Assembly: GCF_947499585.1 (NCBI RefSeq)
Contig: NZ_CANMOO010000002.1
Location: 372,001-436,000 of the forward strand
Source: an uncultured Allomuricauda sp.
GTDB taxonomy: Bacteria > Bacteroidota > Bacteroidia > Flavobacteriales > Flavobacteriaceae
Reading direction: 5' to 3'
DNA: 64,000 nucleotides
In this document: one piece after another, positions 25,549-34,355 of the stretch
How the letters are laid out: the number at the start of each line of letters is the position of its first letter
Numbering within the stretch: the first letter of the stretch is position 1
Translations under genes and position numbers: made by a program
The notes under the pieces: generated by a model
What the model was told of the DNA's origin: nothing
Database searches by the model: none
What the model saw: only the letters and a program-made list of their open reading frames with translations

Positions 25549-26019
25549 ATGATCAGTCACAAAGCATATAGCCTTAACGAAGCTACTAGAAAACTGGAAA
25601 GTTATTGTGCCTTTCAAGAGCGTTGCCATAAAGAAGTTATAGAAAAACTAAAGGGCATGCGGATGATTCCCGAAGCAATAGATCAAATCACCACGCACCT
25701 TATACAAGAAAACTACCTAAACGAAGAACGCTTTGCCAAAAGCTTTGCCAGGGGAAAATTCATTATTAAAAAATGGGGTAAAAATCGCATTGTGAATGAA
25801 CTGAAGCTACGTCAGATATCAAAATTCAATATTAAGAGTGCTTTGACCGAAATAAATGAAAAGGACTATCATAAGACCCTTGATGAACTTGCCAAAAAAA
25901 GGTTGACCCAAATCCATGAATCCAACATTCAAAAGAAAAAGAAGAAATTGGCTGATTATTTGCTCTATCGAGGTTGGGAAAGTAACTTGGTCTATGAAAA
26001 GTTAAAAGAATTGGTCTAG
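25549..26019 (+). CDS. recX: regulatory protein RecX
   Basis: A 156-residue protein of the RecX family, which binds the RecA filament and inhibits its activity. It is made of tandem three-helix repeats: AYSLNEATRKLESYCAFQER, then LIQENYLNEERFAKSFARGK and KWGKNRIVNELKLRQIS, and last KKKKLADYLLYRGWESNLVYEK. Each is a typical RecX repeat. Length is normal. recA is not adjacent. The gene follows a small membrane-protein gene by 12 bases and is convergent with the cupin-like gene. Confidence 0.92.
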   Translation: MISHKAYSLNEATRKLESYCAFQERCHKEVIEKLKGMRMIPEAIDQITTHLIQENYLNEERFAKSFARGKFIIKKWGKNRIVNELKLRQISKFNIKSALTEINEKDYHKTLDELAKKRLTQIHESNIQKKKKKLADYLLYRGWESNLVYEKLKELV

Positions 26020-26028
26020 GCCAAGCAG

Positions 26029-26898
26029 TTATTTTTGAAATAACACATCATGTGTCCGCTTTATTGCTTTTTCATTCTTCCAATCAATCCAATCTTGTCC
26101 TCTAAGTTTGCGCATTAGATTATCAAAATGACGCATAAAAAGAATATTGTATACCGCTTTTCCAAAATTTTTGGGCTTTCTAGCTATGGCCCTTAAACTC
26201 AATGAAAATCCTGGGGTCATATACTTCATATGATGCCAATATCCTTCCGGTATATATAGCACATTGCCATGCTCCAATTGTGCTATATATCCCTTGGCAT
26301 TTTTTAATGCCGGCCATTTTTTCAAATCTGGTTTTGCAAAATCTATATCCTCCCTGGTAATTAAAGAATGTGGAATCTTATAAAGAAATTTGGTTTCTGA
26401 TTGCGGAAAAAGAATACATTGTTTCTTTCCTTCAAAATGAAAATGGAAGATATTGGCCAAATCAATATCATAGTGCATAAATGTATGTGAATCAATGCCG
26501 CCAAAAAATAACATGGGCAATCCTTTCATTAACCTTAGTCCGAAGTTAGGATATGTAAAGTCCTTTTGCAGCTGAGGGACTTCCTTTAAAACATTCCAAA
26601 GGAAAATACGATATTTTGTAGGTTCACTTTTTAGGAGATCAATATAATCCCGCATCTTCATTTTAGCATGGGGTTCATTAAAACCTTCATCATGTTTTAC
26701 AGGTCTATCGTCATAGAGTGGGACGGTTTTTTCTCCTGCGACCTCCTTCATATAATCCAAGTTCCACTTAGAATATGCAGGCCATTCTTCAACAAAGCGT
26801 TCTATCACCACAGGTTTTTGTGGTTTAAAGTACTTACGTATGAACTCTTTCTTTGAAAGTGTTTGTTCTCGAGGAATTTGTTCAAGGTTGAGCTCCAA
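26029..26898 (-). CDS. cupin-like (JmjC-related) Fe(II)/2-oxoglutarate dioxygenase-type protein
   Basis: A 289-residue protein of the Cupin_8 family. The N-terminal part has KPVVIERFVEEWPAYSKWNL, the usual entry of the family. The metal-binding triad is visible as H142 and D144 in MHYDIDLAN, with H222 or H223 in GYWHHMKY. These fit an Fe(II) facial triad. GNVLYIPEGYW is the standard strand before the distal His. Family members hydroxylate proteins, tRNA bases or small molecules, and the substrate here cannot be told. It is 60 bases downstream of bioB on the same strand, but this may be only positional. Confidence 0.85.
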   Translation of the reverse strand: MELNLEQIPREQTLSKKEFIRKYFKPQKPVVIERFVEEWPAYSKWNLDYMKEVAGEKTVPLYDDRPVKHDEGFNEPHAKMKMRDYIDLLKSEPTKYRIFLWNVLKEVPQLQKDFTYPNFGLRLMKGLPMLFFGGIDSHTFMHYDIDLANIFHFHFEGKKQCILFPQSETKFLYKIPHSLITREDIDFAKPDLKKWPALKNAKGYIAQLEHGNVLYIPEGYWHHMKYMTPGFSLSLRAIARKPKNFGKAVYNILFMRHFDNLMRKLRGQDWIDWKNEKAIKRTHDVLFQK

Positions 26899-26958
26899 AA
26901 TTTCAATTATTTTGAAACAACTAAATTAATAAAAGGTTTTCAAATGGTTTTTGAAACC

Positions 26959-28059
26959 TTATTCCTTAGAAACTAAATTGGATTTTTGCTTGGCTTCTTC
27001 ATTACGCTCAATGGTATGTCCAGGACGAGACCACTTTGGTTTTTCACCTAACGCCTCATATTCAGAATCTGAAGCTTCGACTGTTTTTGGTTGTGAGATT
27101 TTAGTAAAAGGTTTTTGTGGATTCAATCCCAAAAGTTTGAACATTTCCATGTCCTCGTTCACATCAGGATTTGGAGTAGTCAATAATTTATCACCTGCAA
27201 AAATAGAATTGGCTCCAGCAAAAAAGCACATGGCTTGTCCTTCCCTACTCATTTCTGTGCGCCCGGCAGATAATCTAACCTGAGTCTCTGGCATTACAAT
27301 TCTTGTGGTGGCAACCATACGAATCATTTCCCAGATAGATACGGGTTCTATATCTTCCATAGGTGTACCTTCTACAGCAACCAATGCATTTATTGGCACG
27401 GATTCTGGTTGTGGGCTAAGAGATGCCAATGCCACTAACATTCCAGCGCGATCTTCCAATTGCTCTCCCATTCCAATGATACCTCCACTACAGACGGTCA
27501 CATTGCTCTTTCTTACATTATCTATGGTCTCTAACCTATCCTCAAAAGCACGGGTAGAAATTACATCTTTATAATAATCCTCAGAAGTATCCAAGTTATG
27601 ATTATAGGCATACAATCCTGCCTCTGCCAAACGTTTGGCTTGATTTTCAGTAATCATCCCCAATGTACAGCACACCTCCATATCCAATTTGTTAATGGTA
27701 CGAACCATTTCTAAGACCTGATCAAATTCTGGACCATCTTTTACATTTCTCCATGCTGCACCCATGCACACCCTGGAACTCCCTGATTCCTTGGCCCGTA
27801 AAGCCTGAGCTTTTACATGTGAAACAGTCATCAGATCGTTTCCATCAATATCAGTGTGGTATCTGGCCGCTTGTGGGCAATACCCACAATCCTCAGGACA
27901 ACCTCCTGTTTTTATAGAAAGTAATGTGGAAACCTGTACCGTATTGGGGTCATGATTTTTACGATGGATAGTAGCTGCATCATAAAGCAACTCCATTAAT
28001 GGTTTGTTATATATATCTAGAATTTCTTCTTTGGTCCAATCGTGTCTAATTGTGCTCAT
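26959..28059 (-). CDS. bioB: biotin synthase
   Basis: A 366-residue radical-SAM enzyme that inserts sulfur into dethiobiotin in the last step of biotin synthesis. The cluster motif is CPEDCGYC with C54, C58 and C61. NHNLDTSEDYY and the CSGGIIGMGE segment are typical BioB motifs that supply ligands of the auxiliary 2Fe-2S cluster region. The C-terminus is somewhat extended and charged (EAKQKSNLVSKE). It has its own -7 element, so it can be transcribed apart from the condensing enzyme gene upstream. Confidence 0.97.
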   Translation of the reverse strand: MSTIRHDWTKEEILDIYNKPLMELLYDAATIHRKNHDPNTVQVSTLLSIKTGGCPEDCGYCPQAARYHTDIDGNDLMTVSHVKAQALRAKESGSSRVCMGAAWRNVKDGPEFDQVLEMVRTINKLDMEVCCTLGMITENQAKRLAEAGLYAYNHNLDTSEDYYKDVISTRAFEDRLETIDNVRKSNVTVCSGGIIGMGEQLEDRAGMLVALASLSPQPESVPINALVAVEGTPMEDIEPVSIWEMIRMVATTRIVMPETQVRLSAGRTEMSREGQAMCFFAGANSIFAGDKLLTTPNPDVNEDMEMFKLLGLNPQKPFTKISQPKTVEASDSEYEALGEKPKWSRPGHTIERNEEAKQKSNLVSKE

Positions 28060-28078
28060 ACTGCATGGATATCTATTT

Positions 28079-28086
28079 CAAAAATA
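28079..28086 (-). promoter_or_regulatory. -7 element upstream of bioB
   Basis: On the minus strand TATTTTTG matches TAnnTTTG, about 20 bases before the bioB ATG. A CTTG lies 22 bases further upstream, near the expected -33 place. Confidence 0.5.
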
Positions 28087-28143
28087 CAGCATATTCAAGA
28101 ATAAAGAACAAGGAAGTTTGGTTTTAAGTAACTAGTTAAATAA

Positions 28144-29310
28144 TTATAGATTCGGTTCTTTTAAGAGTATGCTTACCGCATTCCCTCCGAAGCCCACAGC
28201 ATTTACTATTACTCTTCGTATTGTATTGGGTACGGTGTCGTAGATTATATAAGGGACTCTTATTACTTGTTGGCGTTGTAACATTAAAATTGCCAATTCA
28301 ACACTTAACATCCCTGAGGCTCCAAAAGTATGTCCTACTTTCCATTTATTGGTAGTTAAAAAAGGTGGTTTGTTACAAAAAACTTTTTCTATCGCTTTAA
28401 ATTCAGATAAATCACCCTTAACCGTCCCTGGAGAATGCATTACTATTGCATCTACCTCATCTGGATCCAGATCTCCCAAAGCCATCTTCATAGATTCTTG
28501 AAAGCATTTTGCATCGGTAGAAATAGAAACATTATGCTCTAAAGGCTCCGTTGCATACCCTATTCCTTCAATCAAAGCTATTGCATTATGGTTTTTTCCT
28601 TTTTCCAAACATGCCATTGCTGCACCTTCTCCCAAAACCATAGTATTTCGCTTTTTCCTCAAGTCCAAAGCTCTACATGGAAATTCCCCAGCATCTTTGG
28701 AATATATGTTTAAAGCTTGCATTTGAGCAATAGTAAAGGGTGTTAATGGAGCTTCACTACCTCCTATTAAAAATTTATTGGTCATGCCACTTTGAATCCA
28801 AGCTATTCCATTCAAAAGGGCGTGCAAAGCGGTTGAGCAAGTAATGGAATGTGAAATATCTGGGCCTTTAGATTTTAAATCATGGGCAACCCAGGATGAT
28901 ATGTTGCCCAATGTTGTAGTTGGAGAAGATAAGGTTGAAGATTTTCCTTCTTTCAAAAATTCTTCATGATATTTTTCAAAAAGTGCAGTGGCTCCCCGGG
29001 ATGAACCAATATTAATTCCAAAATTGGTCGTGTTTTCCCAACTCGCTTCTTGAACGACCTTTCTTGCCGTATAAATGGCGAAAAGAACGGAGTTGTCCAA
29101 TTCCTTGTATTTAGCATCTGACTGCCTAAGGTTTTCAATCTCGGATCTTACACTATTTGTTAAGGCTGATCCCCAAACATTTTGTTTGCCAATGATCACT
29201 TCAGATAGGTAGTGATTATCGTCCAAATAGGAGTTCCATATTTCTTCCGAAGAATTTCCAAGTGAAGAAATAGAGGATATCGCTGTTATCGAAATTGGTT
29301 CTTTCAACAT
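28144..29310 (-). CDS. beta-ketoacyl synthase-like condensing enzyme in the biotin cluster
   Basis: A 388-residue FabF/FabB-type condensing enzyme. The full Cys-His-His triad is visible: C158 in HSITCSTALHAL, H292 in VMHSPGTVKGD and H327 in KVGHTFGASGML. GFGGNAVSILL near the C-terminus is the usual end motif. The protein is shorter than standard FabF (about 410). It lies between bioA and bioB, with an 11-base gap to bioA. No bioC, bioH, bioG or bioW is present here, so a role in making the pimeloyl chain is plausible, for example by elongating a dicarboxylic acyl-ACP. That is inference from context. It may instead serve an unrelated lipid pathway. Confidence 0.85.
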   Translation of the reverse strand: MLKEPISITAISSISSLGNSSEEIWNSYLDDNHYLSEVIIGKQNVWGSALTNSVRSEIENLRQSDAKYKELDNSVLFAIYTARKVVQEASWENTTNFGINIGSSRGATALFEKYHEEFLKEGKSSTLSSPTTTLGNISSWVAHDLKSKGPDISHSITCSTALHALLNGIAWIQSGMTNKFLIGGSEAPLTPFTIAQMQALNIYSKDAGEFPCRALDLRKKRNTMVLGEGAAMACLEKGKNHNAIALIEGIGYATEPLEHNVSISTDAKCFQESMKMALGDLDPDEVDAIVMHSPGTVKGDLSEFKAIEKVFCNKPPFLTTNKWKVGHTFGASGMLSVELAILMLQRQQVIRVPYIIYDTVPNTIRRVIVNAVGFGGNAVSILLKEPNL

Positions 29311-29320
29311 ACTAATCCAA

Positions 29321-30589
29321 TTACACCATTTCTATTGCAGACTTGATGGTATCGTAAATACAATCCATCTGTGTTTTTGTTGTAATAAATGGGGCCAGAA
29401 TATAGATAGTGTTTCCCAAAGGGCGAAGAAAAACCCCGTTATCCATAAAATGTTTAAAGAGCTTATCTCTCAAATTGCCGTAGCGTTCCATTTTTACATT
29501 CAAATCCAAAGCATAAATAACCCCTAATTGACGCGTTGAGGCAACCTTCGGATGATTCTTAATCTCATCATCAAACTCTTTATGCCATTGAATAATATTT
29601 TGAATGTTATTCTGAATCTCATCTGTCTTAAGTAATTCCAAAGCAGCTAGTGCTGCTGCACAGGCTAAAGGGTTTGCGGTATACGTATGTCCATGAAACA
29701 ACCCTTTGGCAATGTCATCACTATAAAATGCGCTATACACATTTTCGGTACAGGTGGTAAGTCCCATAGGTACCAATCCTGCTGTTAAAGCCTTGGAAAG
29801 GCAAATAATATCTGGCTTGGTCTCCATATAATCAGAAGCGAAATATTTCCCTGTTTTTCCAAATCCTGTCATTACCTCATCTGCAATAGTGAGCACCTTA
29901 TGCTCTTTCAACAGTCTCAATATTTGGTTAAGTCCTTCCGCGTTATGCATTTTCATAGCTGCTGCTCCTTGAACCAGTGGCTCATAGATAAATCCCGCTA
30001 TATTGCTTTTTTGCAATCGGACTTGCAAATGATTTACAATACTTTCAATATTTTCTGTGGTAGGCACTGGAATTCGTTCTACTTCAATAAAGAAATCCTT
30101 AAAAGGACCATTATAAACGGAAAGGCCAGAAACAGACATCGCACCAAAAGTATCACCATGAAATCCTTCCTCAAATGCCAACAACACATTTCGTTTTTCA
30201 CCTTTATTAAAATGGTATTGCAAGGCCATCTTAATTCCAATTTCAGTGGCTGTGGAACCGTTGTCAGAGAAGAAGAGTTTTTCTTGATTATCCGGAAGAA
30301 CCTTAACCAATTCTTCAGATAGTTTTACCGCAGGTTCATGTGTAAAGCCGCTAAATACAACCTGATCTAATTGTTGCATCTGTGCTCCAACTTTTTCTAA
30401 GATATAAGGGTTGCAATGCCCATACATAGACGTGTACCAAGAAGAAATACCGTCTAGGTATTCTTTTCCACCTTCATCATATAGAACCACTCCCTTTGCC
30501 TTAGAGATTGCCAACATTTCTGAATGAACCTTATGTTGGGTCAATGGATGCCAAAGGTGTTTTTTATCTCTATCCGATAATTTTTCCAA
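29321..30589 (-). CDS. bioA: adenosylmethionine-8-amino-7-oxononanoate aminotransferase
   Basis: Class III PLP aminotransferase that converts KAPA to DAPA using S-adenosylmethionine as amino donor. LSDRDKKHLWHPLTQHK and ISSWYTSMYGHCNP are the BioA-specific N-terminal motifs. The PLP Asp lies in TIADEVMTGFGKTGK, and the Lys in CLSKALTAGLVPM. No ATG lies in a sensible place. The frame is open further upstream (to a TTG at 30652), but that overlaps the probable promoter element. A TTG giving LEKLSDRDKKHLW is used here; TTG at 30607 is an alternative. It is followed after 11 bases by the condensing enzyme gene. Confidence 0.93.
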   Translation of the reverse strand: MEKLSDRDKKHLWHPLTQHKVHSEMLAISKAKGVVLYDEGGKEYLDGISSWYTSMYGHCNPYILEKVGAQMQQLDQVVFSGFTHEPAVKLSEELVKVLPDNQEKLFFSDNGSTATEIGIKMALQYHFNKGEKRNVLLAFEEGFHGDTFGAMSVSGLSVYNGPFKDFFIEVERIPVPTTENIESIVNHLQVRLQKSNIAGFIYEPLVQGAAAMKMHNAEGLNQILRLLKEHKVLTIADEVMTGFGKTGKYFASDYMETKPDIICLSKALTAGLVPMGLTTCTENVYSAFYSDDIAKGLFHGHTYTANPLACAAALAALELLKTDEIQNNIQNIIQWHKEFDDEIKNHPKVASTRQLGVIYALDLNVKMERYGNLRDKLFKHFMDNGVFLRPLGNTIYILAPFITTKTQMDCIYDTIKSAIEMV

Positions 30590-30623
30590 TACTGTTGGAT
30601 TAGTCAAACGCTTCAATTTATCT

Positions 30624-30636
30624 ATCTTGCAAAGAT
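30624..30636. promoter_or_regulatory. near-palindromic -7-like element between bioA and the glycosyltransferase
   Basis: ATCTTGCAAAGAT is a near-palindrome. On the minus strand it reads ATCTTTGC, close to TAnnTTTG, and on the plus strand TATCTTGC. It sits between the divergent bioA and glycosyltransferase starts and may be a shared promoter or an operator. Spacing to a -33 box is not convincing. Confidence 0.3.
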
Positions 30637-30669
30637 GGCAATTAAAACACAAAAAATTTAATCCCTAAA

Positions 30670-32151
30670 GTGCTTAAAAACACCAATTCATTTCTTAGGC
30701 TCAACTACCAAAACTTAAATTGGAAAACAGTTTTTTTTATCCTTTTTTTAGTTGCCTTTTTTGTTCGATTCCCATTCTTTTTTAGAGACTATATTGATCG
30801 AGATGAAAGTACATTTATTATTATGGCGCAATCATGGATTAATGGCCATTTACCCTACACACAGCTTTGGGACCTTAAACCCCCCATTACATTTTTATTT
30901 TTTGCTATTGTTATTTCAGTGTTTGGGAAAAGTTTTATTGCGATTCGTTTAGCTGGAGTTGTTCTTGTTGCTGTAACTGCTCTGTTCACATACGGAATTG
31001 GAACCAAAATCACTTCTAAAAAAGTGAGCTTTTGGTGTGCAGTTTTTTGTGTTCTTTTTCAAAGTATGTTCGGTAGTCTTCAAGGGGTAATGTCTGAGCA
31101 TATCTGCACCATGTTCTTTGTGATAGGGGTGTACATTTTACTTTCAAAACAGCAGCATGTTTGGTATCTTGTAGCAGGGATTCTTTTTGGACTTTCCGTA
31201 ATGTCCAAATTGAATATGGCTTACCCTTTACTCGTACTTGGAATCTATTTTGTTTGGAAAGCAATTAAAGAAGAGCAATTTTGGCATTGTTTCCAAAGGC
31301 TTTTTGTTATGGGTGTTGGATTTGCATTCCTTATTGCCTTAACACTCGTTCCATATTATTTACAAGGAGAGATTACTGTCTGGTGGCAATCCATTTTTGA
31401 AGCTCCTCTGGCCTATTCTGGTTCAAAACAGCATTCTGTGATTAAAACGCTTCCTTTCGTTTTTGTTATTCTTGGGCTTTTGTATGCTGGGTTTGCCTCA
31501 AAAGTAATTGATTTTAAATCTAAACCACTGCAACTTTTAACGGTAATTACTATTGGCATTTTGCTCTCGTTCATGCAAGCTGGAAAAGTAAATGGACATT
31601 ATCTTATACAGTTGTATCCTTTTATTCTTATTGCGGCTGGCATAGCCATAAGCAAGCTTCCATTAATCAAGAAAAAGTACACTGTTATTATTGTTTTTCT
31701 TTTCGTACTTCTTCCCGCGGAAGCTTATGTAGAATATGTGAACATTATTTCCAATAAAATGGAAAAGGGCACCTTTTTTAATGGCGAAGGAATTGATGTT
31801 CCAAAATACATTGTTGAAAATGAAATAGAAACGAAGAACATCTTTTTTACGGAGTATCATATCGGTTATTGGGTTTTAGACGAAACACCCCCCACAAAAG
31901 CGGCTACACACCCCAGTAGTATAACTAGAGACGAACTTTTTCCATTTATGAAAAACCCCAGGGAGACAGGAATTGAGGAACTACATTACATTTTGGAGCA
32001 AATACGCCCCAAAACAATAATAGCCAGAAAGGGGAAAAAGATTTTTGATAAAAAATTAGAAGATTTTAATTCCTATATCGATGATTATCTGGAAAAACAC
32101 TACAAATTAATTAAAACCATAGATAAGGGTTTAATCTACCAAAGGTTATAA
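30670..32151 (+). CDS. GT39/ArnT-like membrane glycosyltransferase
   Basis: A 493-residue integral membrane protein with about ten transmembrane helices in the first 360 residues and a soluble C-terminal domain. The first periplasmic loop has RDYIDRDESTFI, with the acidic pair typical of the PMT/ArnT (GT-C) fold, followed by the helix-turn NGHLPYTQLWDLKPP that binds polyprenyl-phosphate sugar donors. The acceptor is unknown. The start is GTG: a stop codon lies immediately upstream in frame. It is inserted in the opposite direction between bioA and bioD, and its 3' end overlaps bioD by 6 bases, so it splits the biotin cluster. Confidence 0.82.
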   Translation: MLKNTNSFLRLNYQNLNWKTVFFILFLVAFFVRFPFFFRDYIDRDESTFIIMAQSWINGHLPYTQLWDLKPPITFLFFAIVISVFGKSFIAIRLAGVVLVAVTALFTYGIGTKITSKKVSFWCAVFCVLFQSMFGSLQGVMSEHICTMFFVIGVYILLSKQQHVWYLVAGILFGLSVMSKLNMAYPLLVLGIYFVWKAIKEEQFWHCFQRLFVMGVGFAFLIALTLVPYYLQGEITVWWQSIFEAPLAYSGSKQHSVIKTLPFVFVILGLLYAGFASKVIDFKSKPLQLLTVITIGILLSFMQAGKVNGHYLIQLYPFILIAAGIAISKLPLIKKKYTVIIVFLFVLLPAEAYVEYVNIISNKMEKGTFFNGEGIDVPKYIVENEIETKNIFFTEYHIGYWVLDETPPTKAATHPSSITRDELFPFMKNPRETGIEELHYILEQIRPKTIIARKGKKIFDKKLEDFNSYIDDYLEKHYKLIKTIDKGLIYQRL

Positions 32152-32760
32152 TGACTCCAAGGCTGATTTAAATTGTAAAGCATACTTTTTAACAACTTCC
32201 TTGTCAAAAACTTCCTCCTCATTAATTCGCCCAAGAAAAGTAACACCAGTTTTCTTTAAAATGATACTTTCTGTGGTAGGGAGTTTATCTCCGCTGAAAA
32301 TGATTCCGATTTTCAGGTTTCTTTCTTGAAGTTTTTCTATGGTCAAAAGTGAATGGTTGATGCTCCCTAAATAATGTCTGGACACTACAATGACCTTATA
32401 GTCGGGCTTAATCAAATCAAAAACGGTATCAGAATCATTCAATGGCACCAACAACCCACCTGCTCCTTCAATAACCAAATGGTTTTCCGTATTGGGTTCT
32501 TTGATTTTATCAATCTCAATGGTAATTCCATCTATCTCAGCGGCAGCATGTGGGCTCATTGGGGTATTCAATGCATAGCTGTTCTTGTGGATTTTTGTCT
32601 TGTTGTTTGAAATCAGTTCTTCAACCTTATGACTATCGGAATATTCTAAATCTCCCGCTTGAACAGGTTTCCAGTAATCTGCCTGAAGGGCTTCAACAAC
32701 TATTGCGGATGCAATGGTTTTTCCAACATCCGTAGATATACCCGTTATAAAAACTTTCAT
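32146..32760 (-). CDS. bioD: dethiobiotin synthetase
   Basis: A 204-residue ATP-dependent carboxylase that closes the ureido ring of dethiobiotin. The P-loop is GISTDVGKT (residues 6-14). YWKPVQAGDL follows as the substrate-binding motif, with SPHAAAEIDG and EGAGGLLVPL as further family signatures. Length is slightly short of the usual 225. The start codon overlaps the stop of the DUF2007 gene by one base (TAATG), so it is translationally coupled in bioF-DUF2007-bioD. Confidence 0.95.
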   Translation of the reverse strand: MKVFITGISTDVGKTIASAIVVEALQADYWKPVQAGDLEYSDSHKVEELISNNKTKIHKNSYALNTPMSPHAAAEIDGITIEIDKIKEPNTENHLVIEGAGGLLVPLNDSDTVFDLIKPDYKVIVVSRHYLGSINHSLLTIEKLQERNLKIGIIFSGDKLPTTESIILKKTGVTFLGRINEEEVFDKEVVKKYALQFKSALESL

Positions 32761-33143
32761 TATTGTGGTTTGGTAATAAAATTACATTGAGCGCACTTGT
32801 ACTTTTTAGGCTCAAAAAAGGGAAAGAGTTTGTAAAAAATACTGTTTCTGGAATAATACGTCTCAGATTTAGTTGCTTTACAATTAGGACAGACAACAGG
32901 ATTCCCTTCATTATCTGTAGCGTAGTTACGTACCTCATCATAAATCGCCTTTGCCCTTTCCTTATCTGAAAAGTAAACCTGTAATTTCACCCCACCTATG
33001 GCGCCACTAATTAAAGGGTCTGAGTTAATAGTGTTCTCGTCTTTTAAAAAAACAGGAATGCCCTCCGCTTCTAGTCTTCCCTTAATGATTTGAACATCCG
33101 CAGGGAATTCAAAAGAGCCAAGTGTATGAAATTCTTGCGCCAT
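32760..33143 (-). CDS. DUF2007 protein with C-terminal zinc ribbon, inside the biotin operon
   Basis: A 127-residue protein. Residues about 3-75 match the DUF2007 putative signal-transducing domain (FHTLGSFEFPADVQIIKGRLE, then GIPVFLKDENTI and GGVKLQV). The C-terminal part has two CxxC pairs, CPNCKATKS and CAQCNF, which form a probable zinc ribbon. DUF2007 is PII-like in fold but its function is unknown. The chosen ATG overlaps the bioF stop by one base (TAATG). Its own stop overlaps the bioD start in the same way, so it is embedded in the bio operon. A longer frame upstream lies inside bioF and is rejected. Confidence 0.85.
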   Translation of the reverse strand: MAQEFHTLGSFEFPADVQIIKGRLEAEGIPVFLKDENTINSDPLISGAIGGVKLQVYFSDKERAKAIYDEVRNYATDNEGNPVVCPNCKATKSETYYSRNSIFYKLFPFFEPKKYKCAQCNFITKPQ

Positions 33144-34291
33144 TATTTTATAAGATTTCTTATTATTGACAAAACTCGCGATATTTCTTCTTTTGTGTTG
33201 TACGAATGCAAACAAAATCGCAATCGTTCTTGTCCAATTTTTACTGTAGGAGAGAGAATTGGTTTTACATCAAAGCCTTCAGTTTGCAAATATTTTGATA
33301 CTTGCTTTACTTTTTCATTTCCTGGTAATACCAAGCAATGGATTGCCGAGTTACTCTCAATAAACCTAGCCTCCATATTTAAAAGTTGAACTTGTTCTTT
33401 AAAGTACTTGATATTTTGCTTTAGTCTTGAAACTTCTTCTTTACCATAAGACTCTAAATACCGATATGTGGACAAAACAGAAGCCACTGCATGTGGTGCA
33501 AGTGCTGTAGTATAAATTAAGCTTCGTGCAAAATTGACCAAATAGGCCTTTAAATCATTGCTACCCAAAACAGCCGCTCCGTGGTTTCCCAGAGCCTTCC
33601 CAAACGTGATGATTCTGGCAAAAACGTTTTCTTCCAATCCCAATTGGCTGACCAAATCTTTTCCATTTCCATAGATTCCTGTTGCATGGGCTTCATCCAC
33701 TATCAAATAGCAATCTTTTTTGGCGCAAAAATCTACCAGTGCTTCTAAATCAGGGGAATTCCCGTCCATGGAAAAAACAGATTCGGTGACAACGTAAATT
33801 TCTGAATCGTTCCTATTTCGACTACGTTCAATATGAACACGAAGGTCATCAATATTATTATGTTTGAATTTATAACTTTTCGCATTGCTCATTTTAATTC
33901 CATCCCTGATACTGGCATGCACCAATTCATCATATAGAATGGTATCTCCGCGTTGCGGAACCGAGGAAAAGAATCCAATATTGGCATCATATCCAGAGTT
34001 AAATACCAAAGCTGATTCTGAGTTATGATACCCTGCCAAAAAGTCTTCAAGCTGCTTGTACAAGCTATGATTCCCGGTAAGCAATCGAGACCCCGTAGCG
34101 CCGTTCTCTTGAAGATTGCTTTCTTTAAGCTTGGCGGTAGTAGCATCAAGAATAGCCTTTTTCCTTGAAAAGCCTAAATAATCATTTGAAGAAAAATCAA
34201 TTAACCCGCCACTTGTCTTTAAGCTACGCATTGAGCCATCCTTCAATCTTTCAGATAGTTTTGACTGTAGCTTTTTTGGCAGTTTCTCCAT
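33143..34291 (-). CDS. bioF: 8-amino-7-oxononanoate synthase
   Basis: A 382-residue PLP enzyme of the alpha-oxoamine synthase family that condenses pimeloyl-thioester with alanine. GLIDFSSNDYLGFSRK and GSRLLTGNHSLYKQLE are family motifs. VDEAHATGIYG contains the PLP-ring-binding Asp/His, and the Schiff-base Lys is in IITFGKALGNHG. It leads bioF-DUF2007-bioD, joined by one-base TAATG overlaps. A TAAATTTG element ends only five bases before the ATG, so the transcript is close to leaderless. Confidence 0.96.
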   Translation of the reverse strand: MEKLPKKLQSKLSERLKDGSMRSLKTSGGLIDFSSNDYLGFSRKKAILDATTAKLKESNLQENGATGSRLLTGNHSLYKQLEDFLAGYHNSESALVFNSGYDANIGFFSSVPQRGDTILYDELVHASIRDGIKMSNAKSYKFKHNNIDDLRVHIERSRNRNDSEIYVVTESVFSMDGNSPDLEALVDFCAKKDCYLIVDEAHATGIYGNGKDLVSQLGLEENVFARIITFGKALGNHGAAVLGSNDLKAYLVNFARSLIYTTALAPHAVASVLSTYRYLESYGKEEVSRLKQNIKYFKEQVQLLNMEARFIESNSAIHCLVLPGNEKVKQVSKYLQTEGFDVKPILSPTVKIGQERLRFCLHSYNTKEEISRVLSIIRNLIK

Positions 34292-34295
34292 AGCG

Positions 34296-34303
34296 CAAAT
34301 TTA
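34296..34303 (-). promoter_or_regulatory. -7 element immediately before bioF
   Basis: TAAATTTG on the minus strand fits TAnnTTTG and ends 5 bases before the bioF ATG, which predicts a nearly leaderless mRNA. No clear -33 box is visible. Confidence 0.45.
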
Positions 34304-34355
34304 GCATTTACTATTTTTAAATATTACTTTTAGTCACTTACAAACTTATAAGAGA

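Noticed and set aside
33144..33215. Longer start for the DUF2007 protein
   Set aside because: It would lie inside the bioF coding region, while the ATG at 33143 gives the tight TAATG overlap and the family start.
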